Source of the DNA: Desulfobacterales bacterium
GTDB taxonomy: Bacteria > Desulfobacterota > DSM-4660 > Desulfatiglandales > JALVZP01
Assembly: GCA_027064285.1 (NCBI GenBank)
Contig: JAMOPX010000061.1
Coordinates: 1 to 18,780, forward strand
DNA: 18,780 nucleotides
Direction: 5' to 3'
Of the stretch, positions 6,286 through 14,332 are shown piece by piece. Position numbers and translations under genes: made by a program. A model generated the notes under the pieces. That model saw nothing but the letters and a program-made list of their open reading frames with translations. It ran no database searches and was not told the DNA's origin. The stretch's first letter is position 1; each line of letters begins with the position of its first letter.

Positions 6286-7536
6286 TTATTCGCTCATAGA
6301 TTTTAAAAACTCTCTATTATTTTGGGTGCCTTTCATTTTTTCAAGTAAAAATTCCATACTATCTATCGGAGTAAGTGGTGCAAGAAGCTTTCTTAATATC
6401 CAGATGCGATTTAGCTCCTCCTGATCCATTAGCAATTCCTCTTTTCTTGTGCCAGAGCGATTTATATCAATAGCTGGGAATATTCTTCTATCAGCAAGCT
6501 TTCTATCCAAATGAACTTCCATATTACCTGTTCCTTTAAATTCTTCAAATATCACCTCATCCATCCTACTTCCTGTATCTATCAGGGCAGTAGCTATAAT
6601 AGTGAGACTGCCTCCTTCCTCTATGTTTCTTGCAGCACCAAAAAATCTCTTAGGCTTATGCAATGCATTTGCATCCAATCCTCCTGAAAGCACCTTTCCG
6701 CTGGGAGGAATAACAGCATTATAGGCTCTGGCAAGTCTGGTGATACTATCCAATAGTATCAAGACATCTCTTTTATGTTCCACCAGTCTTTTTGCCTTTT
6801 CAATCACCATTTCTGCAACCTGTACATGTCTTTGAGGAGGTTCATCAAAGGTAGAACTTATCACTTCAGCATCTACAGACCTGATCATATCTGTAACTTC
6901 CTCTGGTCTTTCATCAATAAGAAGCACTATCATGTATATCTCTTTGTGATTTTTACTTACACTATTGGCAATATTTTGTAAAAGCATTGTCTTACCAGTT
7001 CTTGGAGGAGCTACAATCAACCCTCTCTGTCCTTTACCAATAGGTGCGATAAGATCCAAAATCCTTATAGAATAGTTTTCAGAATCATCTGTTTCTAATC
7101 TTATCCTTTCATTAGGGTACAAAGGGGTTAAATTGTCAAACAATATCTTGTCTTTAGCAACCTCAGGATCCTCAAAATTAATCTTTTCAACTTTAAGCAA
7201 TGCAAAATATTTTTCATTATCCTTTGGAGGTCTTATTTGCCCTGAAACAGTATCTCCAGTTCTCAGATTAAACTTACGGATTTGAGAAGGAGATACATAT
7301 ATATCATCAGGCCCTGGTAGATAATTAGCATCAGGAGCCCTCAAGAATCCAAAGCCATCTGGTAATACTTCTAACACACCTTCTCCGTATATCTGACCTT
7401 CTCGTTCAGAGTATGCTTGCAGTAGTGCATAAATAAGATCCTGCTTCCTCATGACCGAGGCACCTTCAATATTATACTTTCTTGCTAACTCTGCAAGCTC
7501 ATTAATTTTCATCTCTTTTAACTCTAATAGATTCAT
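6286..7536 (-). CDS. rho: Transcription termination factor Rho
   Basis: Rho is a hexameric RNA-dependent ATPase that ends transcription. Seen are the N-terminal helical domain (MNLLELKEMKINELAEL...), the cold-shock RNA-binding fold (about 50-120, with GEGVLEVLPDGFGFLRAP), Walker A APPRTGKT (176-183), Walker B VLILLDSITRLARAYN (Asp263), and the Q-loop and R-loop region with SGGLDANALHKPKRFFGAARN. The length of 416 aa matches the compact family form without an insertion. It is preceded by its own strong promoter and a 5' leader. GGGG about 8 bases before the ATG is the likely ribosome site. Confidence 0.97.
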   Translation of the reverse strand: MNLLELKEMKINELAELARKYNIEGASVMRKQDLIYALLQAYSEREGQIYGEGVLEVLPDGFGFLRAPDANYLPGPDDIYVSPSQIRKFNLRTGDTVSGQIRPPKDNEKYFALLKVEKINFEDPEVAKDKILFDNLTPLYPNERIRLETDDSENYSIRILDLIAPIGKGQRGLIVAPPRTGKTMLLQNIANSVSKNHKEIYMIVLLIDERPEEVTDMIRSVDAEVISSTFDEPPQRHVQVAEMVIEKAKRLVEHKRDVLILLDSITRLARAYNAVIPPSGKVLSGGLDANALHKPKRFFGAARNIEEGGSLTIIATALIDTGSRMDEVIFEEFKGTGNMEVHLDRKLADRRIFPAIDINRSGTRKEELLMDQEELNRIWILRKLLAPLTPIDSMEFLLEKMKGTQNNREFLKSMSE

Positions 7537-7588
7537 AAGCTAACCCCATTCTTTATTTTTTTTGGATTTTTAATTAAAGAGGAAATTT

Positions 7589-7612
7589 TGGAAGGATATT
7601 TCAAATCTTCCA
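7589..7612 (-). promoter_or_regulatory. Predicted 5'-terminal hairpin of the rho transcript
   Basis: On the - strand TGGAAG (7612-7607) pairs with CTTCCA (7594-7589), with a loop of 12. Two further pairs can form across a one-base bulge. If transcription starts 7 bases after the -10 box, the first base is the G at 7611, so the mRNA would begin inside the stem with almost no unpaired 5' end. Such hairpins protect mRNAs from 5'-end-dependent decay, or the stem could be an operator. The start point is predicted, not measured. Confidence 0.5.
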
Positions 7613-7617
7613 TTAAA

Positions 7618-7646
7618 ATTATATAAAACTCTCATTTTAGTGTCAA
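7618..7646 (-). promoter_or_regulatory. Perfect-consensus sigma70-type promoter for rho
   Basis: On the - strand, TTGACA (7646-7641), a 17-base spacer and TATAAT (7623-7618) match the housekeeping consensus at all 12 positions with the ideal spacing. The TGA stop codon of rluD (7645-7643) lies inside the -35 box. This gives rho-rpmE-prfA-prmC a start separate from the upstream operon. Confidence 0.85.
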
Positions 7647-8572
7647 GCCTCCAATTTCTTATTTAATTCTGTAAATATTTTTTTCATATCATTGGGCACA
7701 TATGCACAAAACTCCATTTTTTTAGCTGTCCTCGGATGATAGAAAATAATACGTTTAGCATGCAGCATCTGACGAGATGCACAAATGCCTTTTTTTCTAC
7801 CATACACCGGATCCCCTACTACTGGATGGCCTATATAGCTAAAATGAACCCTAATCTGATGGGTGCGCCCTGTTTTGGGATATACAGCTACTAAGCTAAT
7901 ATTACTAAAGTCTGAAATCTTCTTCCACAAGGTAATAGCATTCTTTCCAGTATCTAAAACACACATTTGCTTTCTTTTTACAGGATGTCTTCCTATAGGA
8001 AACTCTATTCGTCCTTCTTCTCCTTTGACAGGACCATGAACTAATGCCCAATACTCTTTTTCAATCATACAATTTTTAAATTGTTCTACTAAGGATCTAT
8101 GAGAAAAATCATTCTTTGCCACGATCATTATTCCAGAAGTATCTTTATCTAAACGATGCACAATACCTGGTCTTAAAACTCCTCCAATACCTGCTAAATC
8201 CTCACATCTGTAAATAAGTCCATGAACCAATGTTCCATGATAATGTCCTGGTGCAGGATGAATCACGATCCCTGCAGGCTTATCAATAACCAACACATCT
8301 TGATCTTCATATATTACATCAAAATTTACATATTCTGGCTCAAGTTCTAATGGCTTCTCAGGAGGTACAATTACTCTTATAGTATCTTTTGGTTTAAGTT
8401 TATAACTACACTTAACCACTTTTTTATTAACTGTAACTAAGCCTTCTCTAATGAGTGCTTGAACTCTTGCACGAGATATCTGAAAATCTGTATTAGCTAA
8501 AAATTGATCAATACGTTTTCCTATATCTTTGTAAGAAACAGAATAAACAGCCTCACGGGCCTTATCTTTCAT
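7643..8572 (-). CDS. rluD: RluA/RluD-family 23S rRNA pseudouridine synthase
   Basis: The enzyme isomerises uridines to pseudouridine, for RluD in helix 69 of 23S rRNA. An S4 RNA-binding domain lies at about 17-75 (RIDQFLANTDFQISRARVQ). The catalytic domain follows with VLVIDKPAGIVIHPAPGH, and HRLDKDTSG at 139-147 holds the catalytic Asp142. GRTHQIRVHFSYIGHPVVGDPVYG is near the C-terminus. The length of 309 aa fits RluD, but RluA/RluC-type specificity cannot be excluded. It starts 5 bases after the carD stop with a weak ribosome site, so it probably depends on coupling. Its stop codon sits inside the rho promoter. Confidence 0.93.
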   Translation of the reverse strand: MKDKAREAVYSVSYKDIGKRIDQFLANTDFQISRARVQALIREGLVTVNKKVVKCSYKLKPKDTIRVIVPPEKPLELEPEYVNFDVIYEDQDVLVIDKPAGIVIHPAPGHYHGTLVHGLIYRCEDLAGIGGVLRPGIVHRLDKDTSGIMIVAKNDFSHRSLVEQFKNCMIEKEYWALVHGPVKGEEGRIEFPIGRHPVKRKQMCVLDTGKNAITLWKKISDFSNISLVAVYPKTGRTHQIRVHFSYIGHPVVGDPVYGRKKGICASRQMLHAKRIIFYHPRTAKKMEFCAYVPNDMKKIFTELNKKLEA

Positions 8573-8577
8573 AAAAC

Positions 8578-9072
8578 TTATTCAGGTGAAATTATATTTT
8601 CTAAATCTTTTTTAACCTCTTCTTCATCTATGTTTTTGGCAAGGGAGATCTCTTTTATAAGCAGTGACTTGGCTGTACTCAGAAGCTTTTTTTCTCCAAA
8701 TGAAAGCTCTTTTTCTTTTCCAAGTATAGTAAGATCTCTATAAACTTCAGCCACATCGTATATTGAGCCGGTTTTTATCTTTTCCATATGTTCTCTATAT
8801 CGCCTATTCCATGTCCTTTTGTCCAGTTTTTTTATATTATTATTTTTCTTTTTTAGAATAGAATAAAGTTTTGGGACTTCACTTTCAGGGATAATATCCC
8901 TTAATCCCACATTTTTTGCATTATTGGTGGGTATCATAACAATCATGTCACTATCTAATATTCTTATTACATAAAAATCCTGAGAACATCCTGAAATCTC
9001 TTTTGTTTCTATTCTTTCTATAACCCCCACCCCATGTGCTGGATAAACAGCCAAATCACCTACTTTAAACAT
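8578..9072 (-). CDS. CarD/CdnL-family RNA polymerase-binding regulator
   Basis: CarD-like proteins bind the RNA polymerase beta subunit and stabilise open complexes, notably at rRNA promoters. MFKVGDLAVYPAHGVGVIERIE is the N-terminal Tudor-like CarD_TRCF fold (about 1-70). The C-terminal helical part has the conserved Trp in RTWNRRYREHMEKI, the sGsxxDvAEVyRDL segment and SFGEKKLLSTAKSLL. The length of 164 aa matches CdnL. A very strong GGAGGGGG precedes the ATG. It stands behind a hairpin that follows hppA, and it is coupled to rluD. Confidence 0.93.
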   Translation of the reverse strand: MFKVGDLAVYPAHGVGVIERIETKEISGCSQDFYVIRILDSDMIVMIPTNNAKNVGLRDIIPESEVPKLYSILKKKNNNIKKLDKRTWNRRYREHMEKIKTGSIYDVAEVYRDLTILGKEKELSFGEKKLLSTAKSLLIKEISLAKNIDEEEVKKDLENIISPE

Positions 9073-9100
9073 TAATCATATCCCCCTCCTTTTTAATTTT

Positions 9101-9125
9101 TGGTCTGCCCTATTTGGGCAGACCA
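9101..9125. terminator. Perfect 10-bp hairpin between hppA and carD, U-run only on the + side
   Basis: TGGTCTGCCC (9101-9110) and GGGCAGACCA (9116-9125) form a perfect GC-rich stem with a 5-base loop. On the + strand the stem is followed by TTTTATTTATTC, the form of an intrinsic terminator aimed into hppA antisense. On the - strand, the direction of the genes, it is followed by AAAATTAAAA, so no U-tract exists. It is therefore either an antisense-facing terminator or a leader/processing hairpin for carD. Confidence 0.6.
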
Positions 9126-9136
9126 TTTTATTTATT

Positions 9137-11212
9137 CTAAATCCTTAAAAGAAGTCCTATATGAGGCAGAGCAGGAGCTATAACCAAGGAAACTACACTC
9201 ATAAGCTTTATCAGAATATTCATTGCTGGTCCTGAAGTATCTTTAAATGGATCACCTACTGTATCACCCACAACAGCTGCTTTATGATTATCAGAGCCTT
9301 TTCCACCTAAGTTTCCTGCCTCTATCCATTTTTTGGCATTATCCCATGCTCCACCGGCATTTGCCATGAAAAGGGCCAAAAATACACCCATAGTGGTAGC
9401 ACCCAGAAGGGTTCCAGCCAATGCATGTTTTCCAAGCAGAAAACCTACTAAAACAGGAGTAAGAACTGCCACAAGACCTGGTGCTACCATCTCTCTAAGT
9501 GCAGCACGAGCAGCAATATCCACACATTTATCAGGCTCTGGCTTTACACCTTCACGTCCTTCTAAAAGACCGGGAATTTCCCTAAACTGTCTTCTTATCT
9601 CTTCTACCATCTCAAATGCTGCCTTTCCAACAGAGCTCATTGTTAATGCAGCGCAGAGCATTGGAACAATTCCACCAATGAGAACACCTATGACCACCAT
9701 AGGATCTTTTATATCAATCACTTTAAGCCCTGCTGCCTGAGAATATGCCACAAATAATGCCAATGCAGTTAACGCTGCAGATCCAATAGCAAAACCCTTT
9801 CCAATAGCAGCTGTGGTATTTCCAAGTGCATCCAATGTATCCGTAATCTTTCTGGTCTCAGGACCAAGACCTGCCATTTCAGAGATACCACCTGCATTAT
9901 CTGCAATTGGTCCATAAGCATCTACTGTCATTGTTGCTCCAACTGTAGCAAGCATTCCAACAGCAGAGAGACCTACACCATAGACACCAGCGGTCTTATA
10001 AGCAATAAAGGTGGCCAAACATATACCGAGCACAGGCAGATATGTTGATTCCATTCCAACTGCCAGCCCTGAAATAATGGTAGTAGCAGGACCTGTTTGA
10101 GTTTGTTCTGCTATTTTGCGGATTGGTGGCCCTGAGGTGTAATATTCTGCCAACAGACCTATGGCTATTCCGCAAAGGAGTCCTGAAAATATAGCCCAAA
10201 AGGCCCCCCAAGGCATTGCAATAGATTTTACAATAAAGATTGTCAAAATAGTAAAAAGTGCTGCTGCTACAAAGGTGGTATTTCTAAGGGCTGCCGCAGG
10301 ATTACCTCTCTGGAACAGCTTTATAGAGAAAACTCCTACAAAAGAGCTTAAGATTCCTGCCATTACGACAAGTATAGGAAAACACATAAATTTCAGTTTT
10401 ATGGCTACAGGAGTTAAGTCTTTAAGTATAGGATACTTTTGGATAAAAGCAGAAAGGGCTTCAGGAGTATTTATTGGTAGCGTGGCACCAATTGCTATGG
10501 TTGCGACTACAGAACCTACAAAAGATTCAAATATATCTGCTCCCATACCAGCAATATCACCTACATTGTCACCCACATTATCTGCAATAACACCCGGATT
10601 TCTGGGATCATCTTCAGGAATACCTGCCTCTACTTTACCAACAAGATCTGCGCCCACATCAGCAGCTTTTGTGTAGATTCCACCTGCAACACGGGCAAAA
10701 AGTGCTATAGAACTTGCTCCCATAGCAAATCCATTTATATATCTTGCAGTCTCAGGGCTTTTTCCATATACCCAGAACCAAAAGCCTAATCCCAAGACAG
10801 CAAGACCAGCTACTGCAAGTCCCATAACAGAACCGGAAAAATATGAAACATTGAGTGCTGCTGCTTGACCATGTTTGTTTGCAGCTTCAGCAGTTCTGGA
10901 ATTTCCTCTTGTAGCTGCTGTCATACCAGAAAAACCAGCTGCCATAGAACAAAAAGCACCAGTTACAAACGCTACAGAGGTCCTCCATTCATGCAAAAGC
11001 AAACCCAGCAGAATAAATACTGCTGCTATAAAAAAGAGCAAAGCAGTATATTCTCTTCTCAGAAATGTCATTGCACCAACATGAATCATCTCCTCAAGTT
11101 CCTGCATTAACTCATTTCCATTGGGTTGCCTCTTCACATAGCTGTAAATCAGATAAGCTATGAGCAAACTTGCTATTCCAAAAAATGGGGCATACACTGT
11201 GAAAACTTCCAT
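9137..11212 (-). CDS. hppA: Membrane-bound ion-pumping pyrophosphatase, K+-dependent, probably Na+-translocating
   Basis: The protein couples PPi hydrolysis to ion export across the cytoplasmic membrane. There are about 16 hydrophobic segments in 691 aa. Substrate motifs are GADLVGKVE (about 187-195), DDPRNPGVIADNVGDNVGD, DAYGPIADNAGG and the C-terminal DNHKAAVVGDTVGDPFKDT. GNTTAAIGKG has Ala where K+-independent enzymes have Lys, so it should need K+. ADIFESFVGS places the semi-conserved Glu at the position seen in Na+-pumping enzymes, not four residues later as in plant H+ pumps. These rules are from the literature, and the specificity is inferred. The start at ATG 11212 is preferred because AAGGAGG ends 9 bases before it. 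GTG 11218 lies too close. The start overlaps the end of pth. Confidence 0.96.
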   Translation of the reverse strand: MEVFTVYAPFFGIASLLIAYLIYSYVKRQPNGNELMQELEEMIHVGAMTFLRREYTALLFFIAAVFILLGLLLHEWRTSVAFVTGAFCSMAAGFSGMTAATRGNSRTAEAANKHGQAAALNVSYFSGSVMGLAVAGLAVLGLGFWFWVYGKSPETARYINGFAMGASSIALFARVAGGIYTKAADVGADLVGKVEAGIPEDDPRNPGVIADNVGDNVGDIAGMGADIFESFVGSVVATIAIGATLPINTPEALSAFIQKYPILKDLTPVAIKLKFMCFPILVVMAGILSSFVGVFSIKLFQRGNPAAALRNTTFVAAALFTILTIFIVKSIAMPWGAFWAIFSGLLCGIAIGLLAEYYTSGPPIRKIAEQTQTGPATTIISGLAVGMESTYLPVLGICLATFIAYKTAGVYGVGLSAVGMLATVGATMTVDAYGPIADNAGGISEMAGLGPETRKITDTLDALGNTTAAIGKGFAIGSAALTALALFVAYSQAAGLKVIDIKDPMVVIGVLIGGIVPMLCAALTMSSVGKAAFEMVEEIRRQFREIPGLLEGREGVKPEPDKCVDIAARAALREMVAPGLVAVLTPVLVGFLLGKHALAGTLLGATTMGVFLALFMANAGGAWDNAKKWIEAGNLGGKGSDNHKAAVVGDTVGDPFKDTSGPAMNILIKLMSVVSLVIAPALPHIGLLLRI

Positions 11213-11214
11213 TT

Positions 11215-11811
11215 TCACTCTCCTCCTTTAACCAGATTTTGTGGATTTATCCTGTTCATAGCATAGTCAATCCCTTTTGATACAAAAAGCTCACATCCCT
11301 CTACTGCCACATCTATCACCCTTTCTATGGTCTCCAATTGATCTTTGTAGAAAGGAAACAAAACATACTCTTCTACCGCCTCACCATAACGAGGTCTTCC
11401 AATTCCAATCCTAAGCCTGGCAAATTCTTTACTACCTAATGAATTGATAATAGAAAAAACCCCCTTATGGCCTCCTGAGCCACCATCTCTTACAATCCTT
11501 AATCTCCCTAAGGGGAGGTCCAGATCATCATGCACCACCAGTATATTCTCATTCATGATACCGTATCGCTCTTTATACAACTTTACTGCTCTCCCACTCA
11601 GATTCATGTAGGTAAGAGGACATTCAAGTATTACTCTTTTATCTTCGAACTGCACCATCCCATATCTCGCCACATTATCCTCTCTTAAAGAGATTTTTAA
11701 CTCAGAGGCCCATCTTTCTATAACCATAAACCCCACATTATGTCTGGTATCCCTGTACTGAATTCCAGGGTTTCCCAGACCCACAATAAGATACACCTTC
11801 TCTTTTTCCAT
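11215..11811 (-). CDS. pth: Peptidyl-tRNA hydrolase
   Basis: Pth frees tRNA from dropped-off peptidyl-tRNA in the cytoplasm. YLIVGLGNPG opens the fold. TRHNVGF carries the catalytic His (about 24), PLTYMNLSG is the substrate-binding strand, and VVHDDLDLPLGRLRI...GGSGGHKG holds the catalytic Asp and glycine loop. The length of about 198 aa is usual. The ATG at 11811 follows AAAGGAGGTG, a perfect Shine-Dalgarno sequence but with only 2-3 bases of spacing. GTG at 11814 is in frame but lies within that sequence. It follows rplY by 26 bases and overlaps the hppA start region. Confidence 0.96.
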   Translation of the reverse strand: MEKEKVYLIVGLGNPGIQYRDTRHNVGFMVIERWASELKISLREDNVARYGMVQFEDKRVILECPLTYMNLSGRAVKLYKERYGIMNENILVVHDDLDLPLGRLRIVRDGGSGGHKGVFSIINSLGSKEFARLRIGIGRPRYGEAVEEYVLFPFYKDQLETIERVIDVAVEGCELFVSKGIDYAMNRINPQNLVKGGE

Positions 11812-11837
11812 CACCTCCTTTCCCCAAAGGATAGTAT

Positions 11838-12461
11838 TTAAGCCTCTTGGGCAGTTGTCTCTTCTTCTTCTACTTCTTCTTCTGCTCCCTCACTTGTAGG
11901 TGCTACCACTACTGCAATAGTGGTATCTGCTTCTTCATCAGGGCTTATCCCTTCTGGGAATTTAATATCTCTAACATGAATAGAATCTCCTATGTCCAAT
12001 CCAGATACATCTACTTCTAAGACATCTATAAGCTTATCAGGTAAACAAGAGATAGTGATCTCTCTTGTAATATGTTCCAAGATTCCTCCTTTAGATACTC
12101 CAACAGGGGTATTTACAAGCTTAATCGGAAGGTCTACGGTGATCTCTTTATCCATGGCAATCTCATAAAAGTCTACATGTAAAGGAATATCTTTTATAGG
12201 ATCTATTTGAATCTCTTTAAACATAACCTTTTTATTTATATCATTTCCATTAGCATGAAGAATCATATCAAAAAGAAGAACAGACTCTTTCTCTGCACTT
12301 CTCATTATACGTTCAACATCTCCTCTTTTTACAGTAAGCATTAAAGGTTGAATATCGGGTCCATAAAGGATTGCTGGAACCTTTTTCTCTTTTCTAAGAC
12401 GCCTTGAAGCACCTTTTCCTTTTTCTTCTCTAATCCACGCTTCTATCCTTCTTTCTTTCAT
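11838..12461 (-). CDS. rplY: Ribosomal protein bL25, long (CTC/TL5) form
   Basis: The product binds 5S rRNA in the large subunit. The N-terminal domain (about 1-95) has RREEKGKGASRRLRKEKKVPAILYG-type sequence, with the K-G-A-S-R-R-L-R and P-A-I-L-Y-G signatures. The second TL5-type domain (about 96-190) includes LPIKLVNTPVGVSKGG and DVSGLDIGDSIHVRDI. An acidic tail of Glu residues ends the 207-aa protein. GGAGG precedes the ATG by about 6 bases. The order prs-rplY-pth is widely conserved. Confidence 0.96.
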   Translation of the reverse strand: MKERRIEAWIREEKGKGASRRLRKEKKVPAILYGPDIQPLMLTVKRGDVERIMRSAEKESVLLFDMILHANGNDINKKVMFKEIQIDPIKDIPLHVDFYEIAMDKEITVDLPIKLVNTPVGVSKGGILEHITREITISCLPDKLIDVLEVDVSGLDIGDSIHVRDIKFPEGISPDEEADTTIAVVVAPTSEGAEEEVEEEETTAQEA

Positions 12462-12479
12462 AAGTATCCTCCGAGTTTT

Positions 12480-13409
12480 TTAAATAAACAAAGTGCTTAC
12501 TGAATCTGAATGATAGATCCTCTTTATAGTTTCACCCAACAGTTCTGCTATAGAAAGCACCAGAATTTTATCACACTTCTTTGTTTTTTCATTTAAAGGA
12601 ATAGTGTTTGTTACCACTAAGCTCTCCATAGGAGATGATTCTATTCTTTCTATAGCAGGGCCAGAAAGTACTGGATGGGTTGCACATCCATAAACTTTTT
12701 TTGCTCCCCTTTCCATCAGTGCTACTGCTGCTTGCGTAATTGTGCCAGCAGTATCCACCATATCATCTAATATAATCGCTATCTTTTCTTTTACATCCCC
12801 TATAACATTCATTACTTCTGAGACATTTGCTTCTTCTCTTCTTTTGTCTATTATTGCCAATGAAGCATTCAGTCTTTTTGCAAAGGCTCTTGCCCTTTCC
12901 ACTCCCCCTGCATCTGGAGAAACAATTACTACATCATTCTGAAAATGGGTTTTTATATATTTTAAAATCACTGGAGCAGCAAATATATTATCCACAGGGA
13001 TATTAAAATATCCTTGTATCTGACCAGCATGCAGATCCATTGAAACTACCCTATCTGCACCTGCAACTGTAATAAGATCAGAAACCAGCTTTGCACTTAT
13101 AGGAACTCGTGGTTTTACTTTTCTATCCTGCCTTGCATATCCAAAGTATGGAATAACTGCTGTAATACTCTTTGCAGATGCCCTTTTTAAGGCATCCATT
13201 ATAATAAGGAGCTCCATGAGATTATCATTTACAGGAGGGCAAGTGGATTGAAGGACAAAAACATCATCTCCTCTTATATTTTCCTGAATTTCTACCTGGA
13301 TTTCACCATCGCTGAAATTCTTCAATAATATCTTACCTGGCTCTATACCTAAATAATTACATACTTCAATAGTAAGATCAGGATTCGATCTTCCACCAAA
13401 AAGCTTCAT
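12480..13409 (-). CDS. prs: Ribose-phosphate pyrophosphokinase (PRPP synthetase)
   Basis: The enzyme makes PRPP from ribose 5-phosphate and ATP, feeding nucleotide, His and Trp synthesis. SDGEIQVEIQENIRG lies near 33-47, IPYFGYARQDRKVKPRVPISAKL covers the ATP flexible loop (86-108), and DLHAGQIQGYF holds His127. The PRPP-binding loop DDMVDTAGT is at 215-223. The length of 309 aa fits class I. It begins 17 bases after the end of tRNA-Gln and has TAAGGG as a modest ribosome site, so its mRNA 5' end is probably made by tRNA processing. Confidence 0.97.
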   Translation of the reverse strand: MKLFGGRSNPDLTIEVCNYLGIEPGKILLKNFSDGEIQVEIQENIRGDDVFVLQSTCPPVNDNLMELLIIMDALKRASAKSITAVIPYFGYARQDRKVKPRVPISAKLVSDLITVAGADRVVSMDLHAGQIQGYFNIPVDNIFAAPVILKYIKTHFQNDVVIVSPDAGGVERARAFAKRLNASLAIIDKRREEANVSEVMNVIGDVKEKIAIILDDMVDTAGTITQAAVALMERGAKKVYGCATHPVLSGPAIERIESSPMESLVVTNTIPLNEKTKKCDKILVLSIAELLGETIKRIYHSDSVSTLFI

Positions 13410-13426
13410 TTTTGTTAACCCTTAGG

Positions 13427-13498
13427 CTGGGGTGGAGGGATTCGAACCCCCGAATGCGGGCTCCAAAGGCCCGTGCCTTACCGCTTGGCGACACCCCA
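13427..13498 (-). tRNA. tRNA-Gln (anticodon TTG)
   Basis: A 72-nt cloverleaf lies on the - strand. The acceptor TGGGGTG pairs with CACCCCA and the discriminator is G. The D-arm is GCC/GGC with loop AAGCGGTAA. The anticodon stem CGGGC/GCCCG holds loop CTTTGGA (TTG), and the T-arm contains GTTCGAAT. CCA is not encoded (CCT follows the discriminator). The U1-A72 closing pair is typical of tRNA-Gln. Its 5' 21 bases are also the last codons of ispE. Confidence 0.96.
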
Positions 13499-14332
13499 AG
13501 CTTTTTTATTTAGGGAGGATGCTACAAAGAGCTTCCCTATATCAGCAGGTAGCTCATTTACTACTCTATTTGCATCTCGTCTTGATTCAAATATTCCAAA
13601 AACCGTTGGCCCACTACCTGACATCAATACTCCTTTTGCTCCCTTTCTTAGCAAGAGCATCTTCAGTTCTTCTATAACTGGGAAACTCCTTATTGTTACT
13701 TTTTCCAAATCATTTTTTAAGAGAGCTTTTATATCTCCCTTTTTCCAACGTTTTTTAATAGAACTTTGTTCACTTTTTGTCAAGTGCAATTTGTCATATT
13801 CTCTATATGCCCATGCTGTAGATACCTGAATGTGAGGAGTAACCAAAATAAAATGAAGTGTACGCGGACATAATGGCTCAAGTATTTCGCCTATTCCCAT
13901 GGCCAAACAAGGTATACTATAAAGGAAAAAAGGCACGTCTGCTCCTATATGCCTTGCCATCTCAAGGAGCTCTTTTTCAGAAAATTTTTGATAGATCTTA
14001 TTAAGTCCTTTTAAAACTGCTGCAGCATCACTACTTCCTCCCCCAAGTCCAGCAGAAATAGGAATATTTTTTTTTATATTTATATAAACTCCTTCTTTTA
14101 TATCCGCCTCTTTCAAATATAAAGAAGCTGCTTTAAAAGCAAGATTTCTCTCGTCAGTAGGTAAAGAGGAATCACTACACTGTAGTCTTACTCCTTTATC
14201 AGCTTTTTCTAAAAATATCTCATCATAAAGATCTATAGGAATCATAATAGAACGAATTTCATGATAACCGTCTTTTCTTTTTTTTAGTATCTCAAGAAAC
14301 AAATTTAACTTTGCAGGTGTTTTTATTATCAT
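13478..14332 (-). CDS. ispE: 4-diphosphocytidyl-2-C-methyl-D-erythritol kinase
   Basis: IspE phosphorylates CDP-ME in the MEP isoprenoid pathway. It is a GHMP kinase: TPAKLNLFLEI with Lys8, RKDGYHEIRSIM, the ATP loop PISAGLGGGSSDA (91-103), catalytic Asp132 in HIGADVPFF, and LMSGSGPTVFGIF in the C-terminal domain. The length of 284 aa is normal. The ATG overlaps the TGA of the DUF1844 gene (ATGA), indicating coupling. The last six residues (WGVAKR) and the TAA stop are encoded by the first 21 bases of tRNA-Gln, an overlap in the same orientation. Confidence 0.96.
   Translation of the reverse strand: MIIKTPAKLNLFLEILKKRKDGYHEIRSIMIPIDLYDEIFLEKADKGVRLQCSDSSLPTDERNLAFKAASLYLKEADIKEGVYINIKKNIPISAGLGGGSSDAAAVLKGLNKIYQKFSEKELLEMARHIGADVPFFLYSIPCLAMGIGEILEPLCPRTLHFILVTPHIQVSTAWAYREYDKLHLTKSEQSSIKKRWKKGDIKALLKNDLEKVTIRSFPVIEELKMLLLRKGAKGVLMSGSGPTVFGIFESRRDANRVVNELPADIGKLFVASSLNKKAWGVAKR

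Noticed and set aside
10161..10676. Long + strand frame (171 codons) inside hppA, with similar ones inside serA, prfA, rho and the reactivase gene
   Set aside because: They mirror strongly conserved - strand proteins, have no ribosome site and show low-complexity shadow composition.
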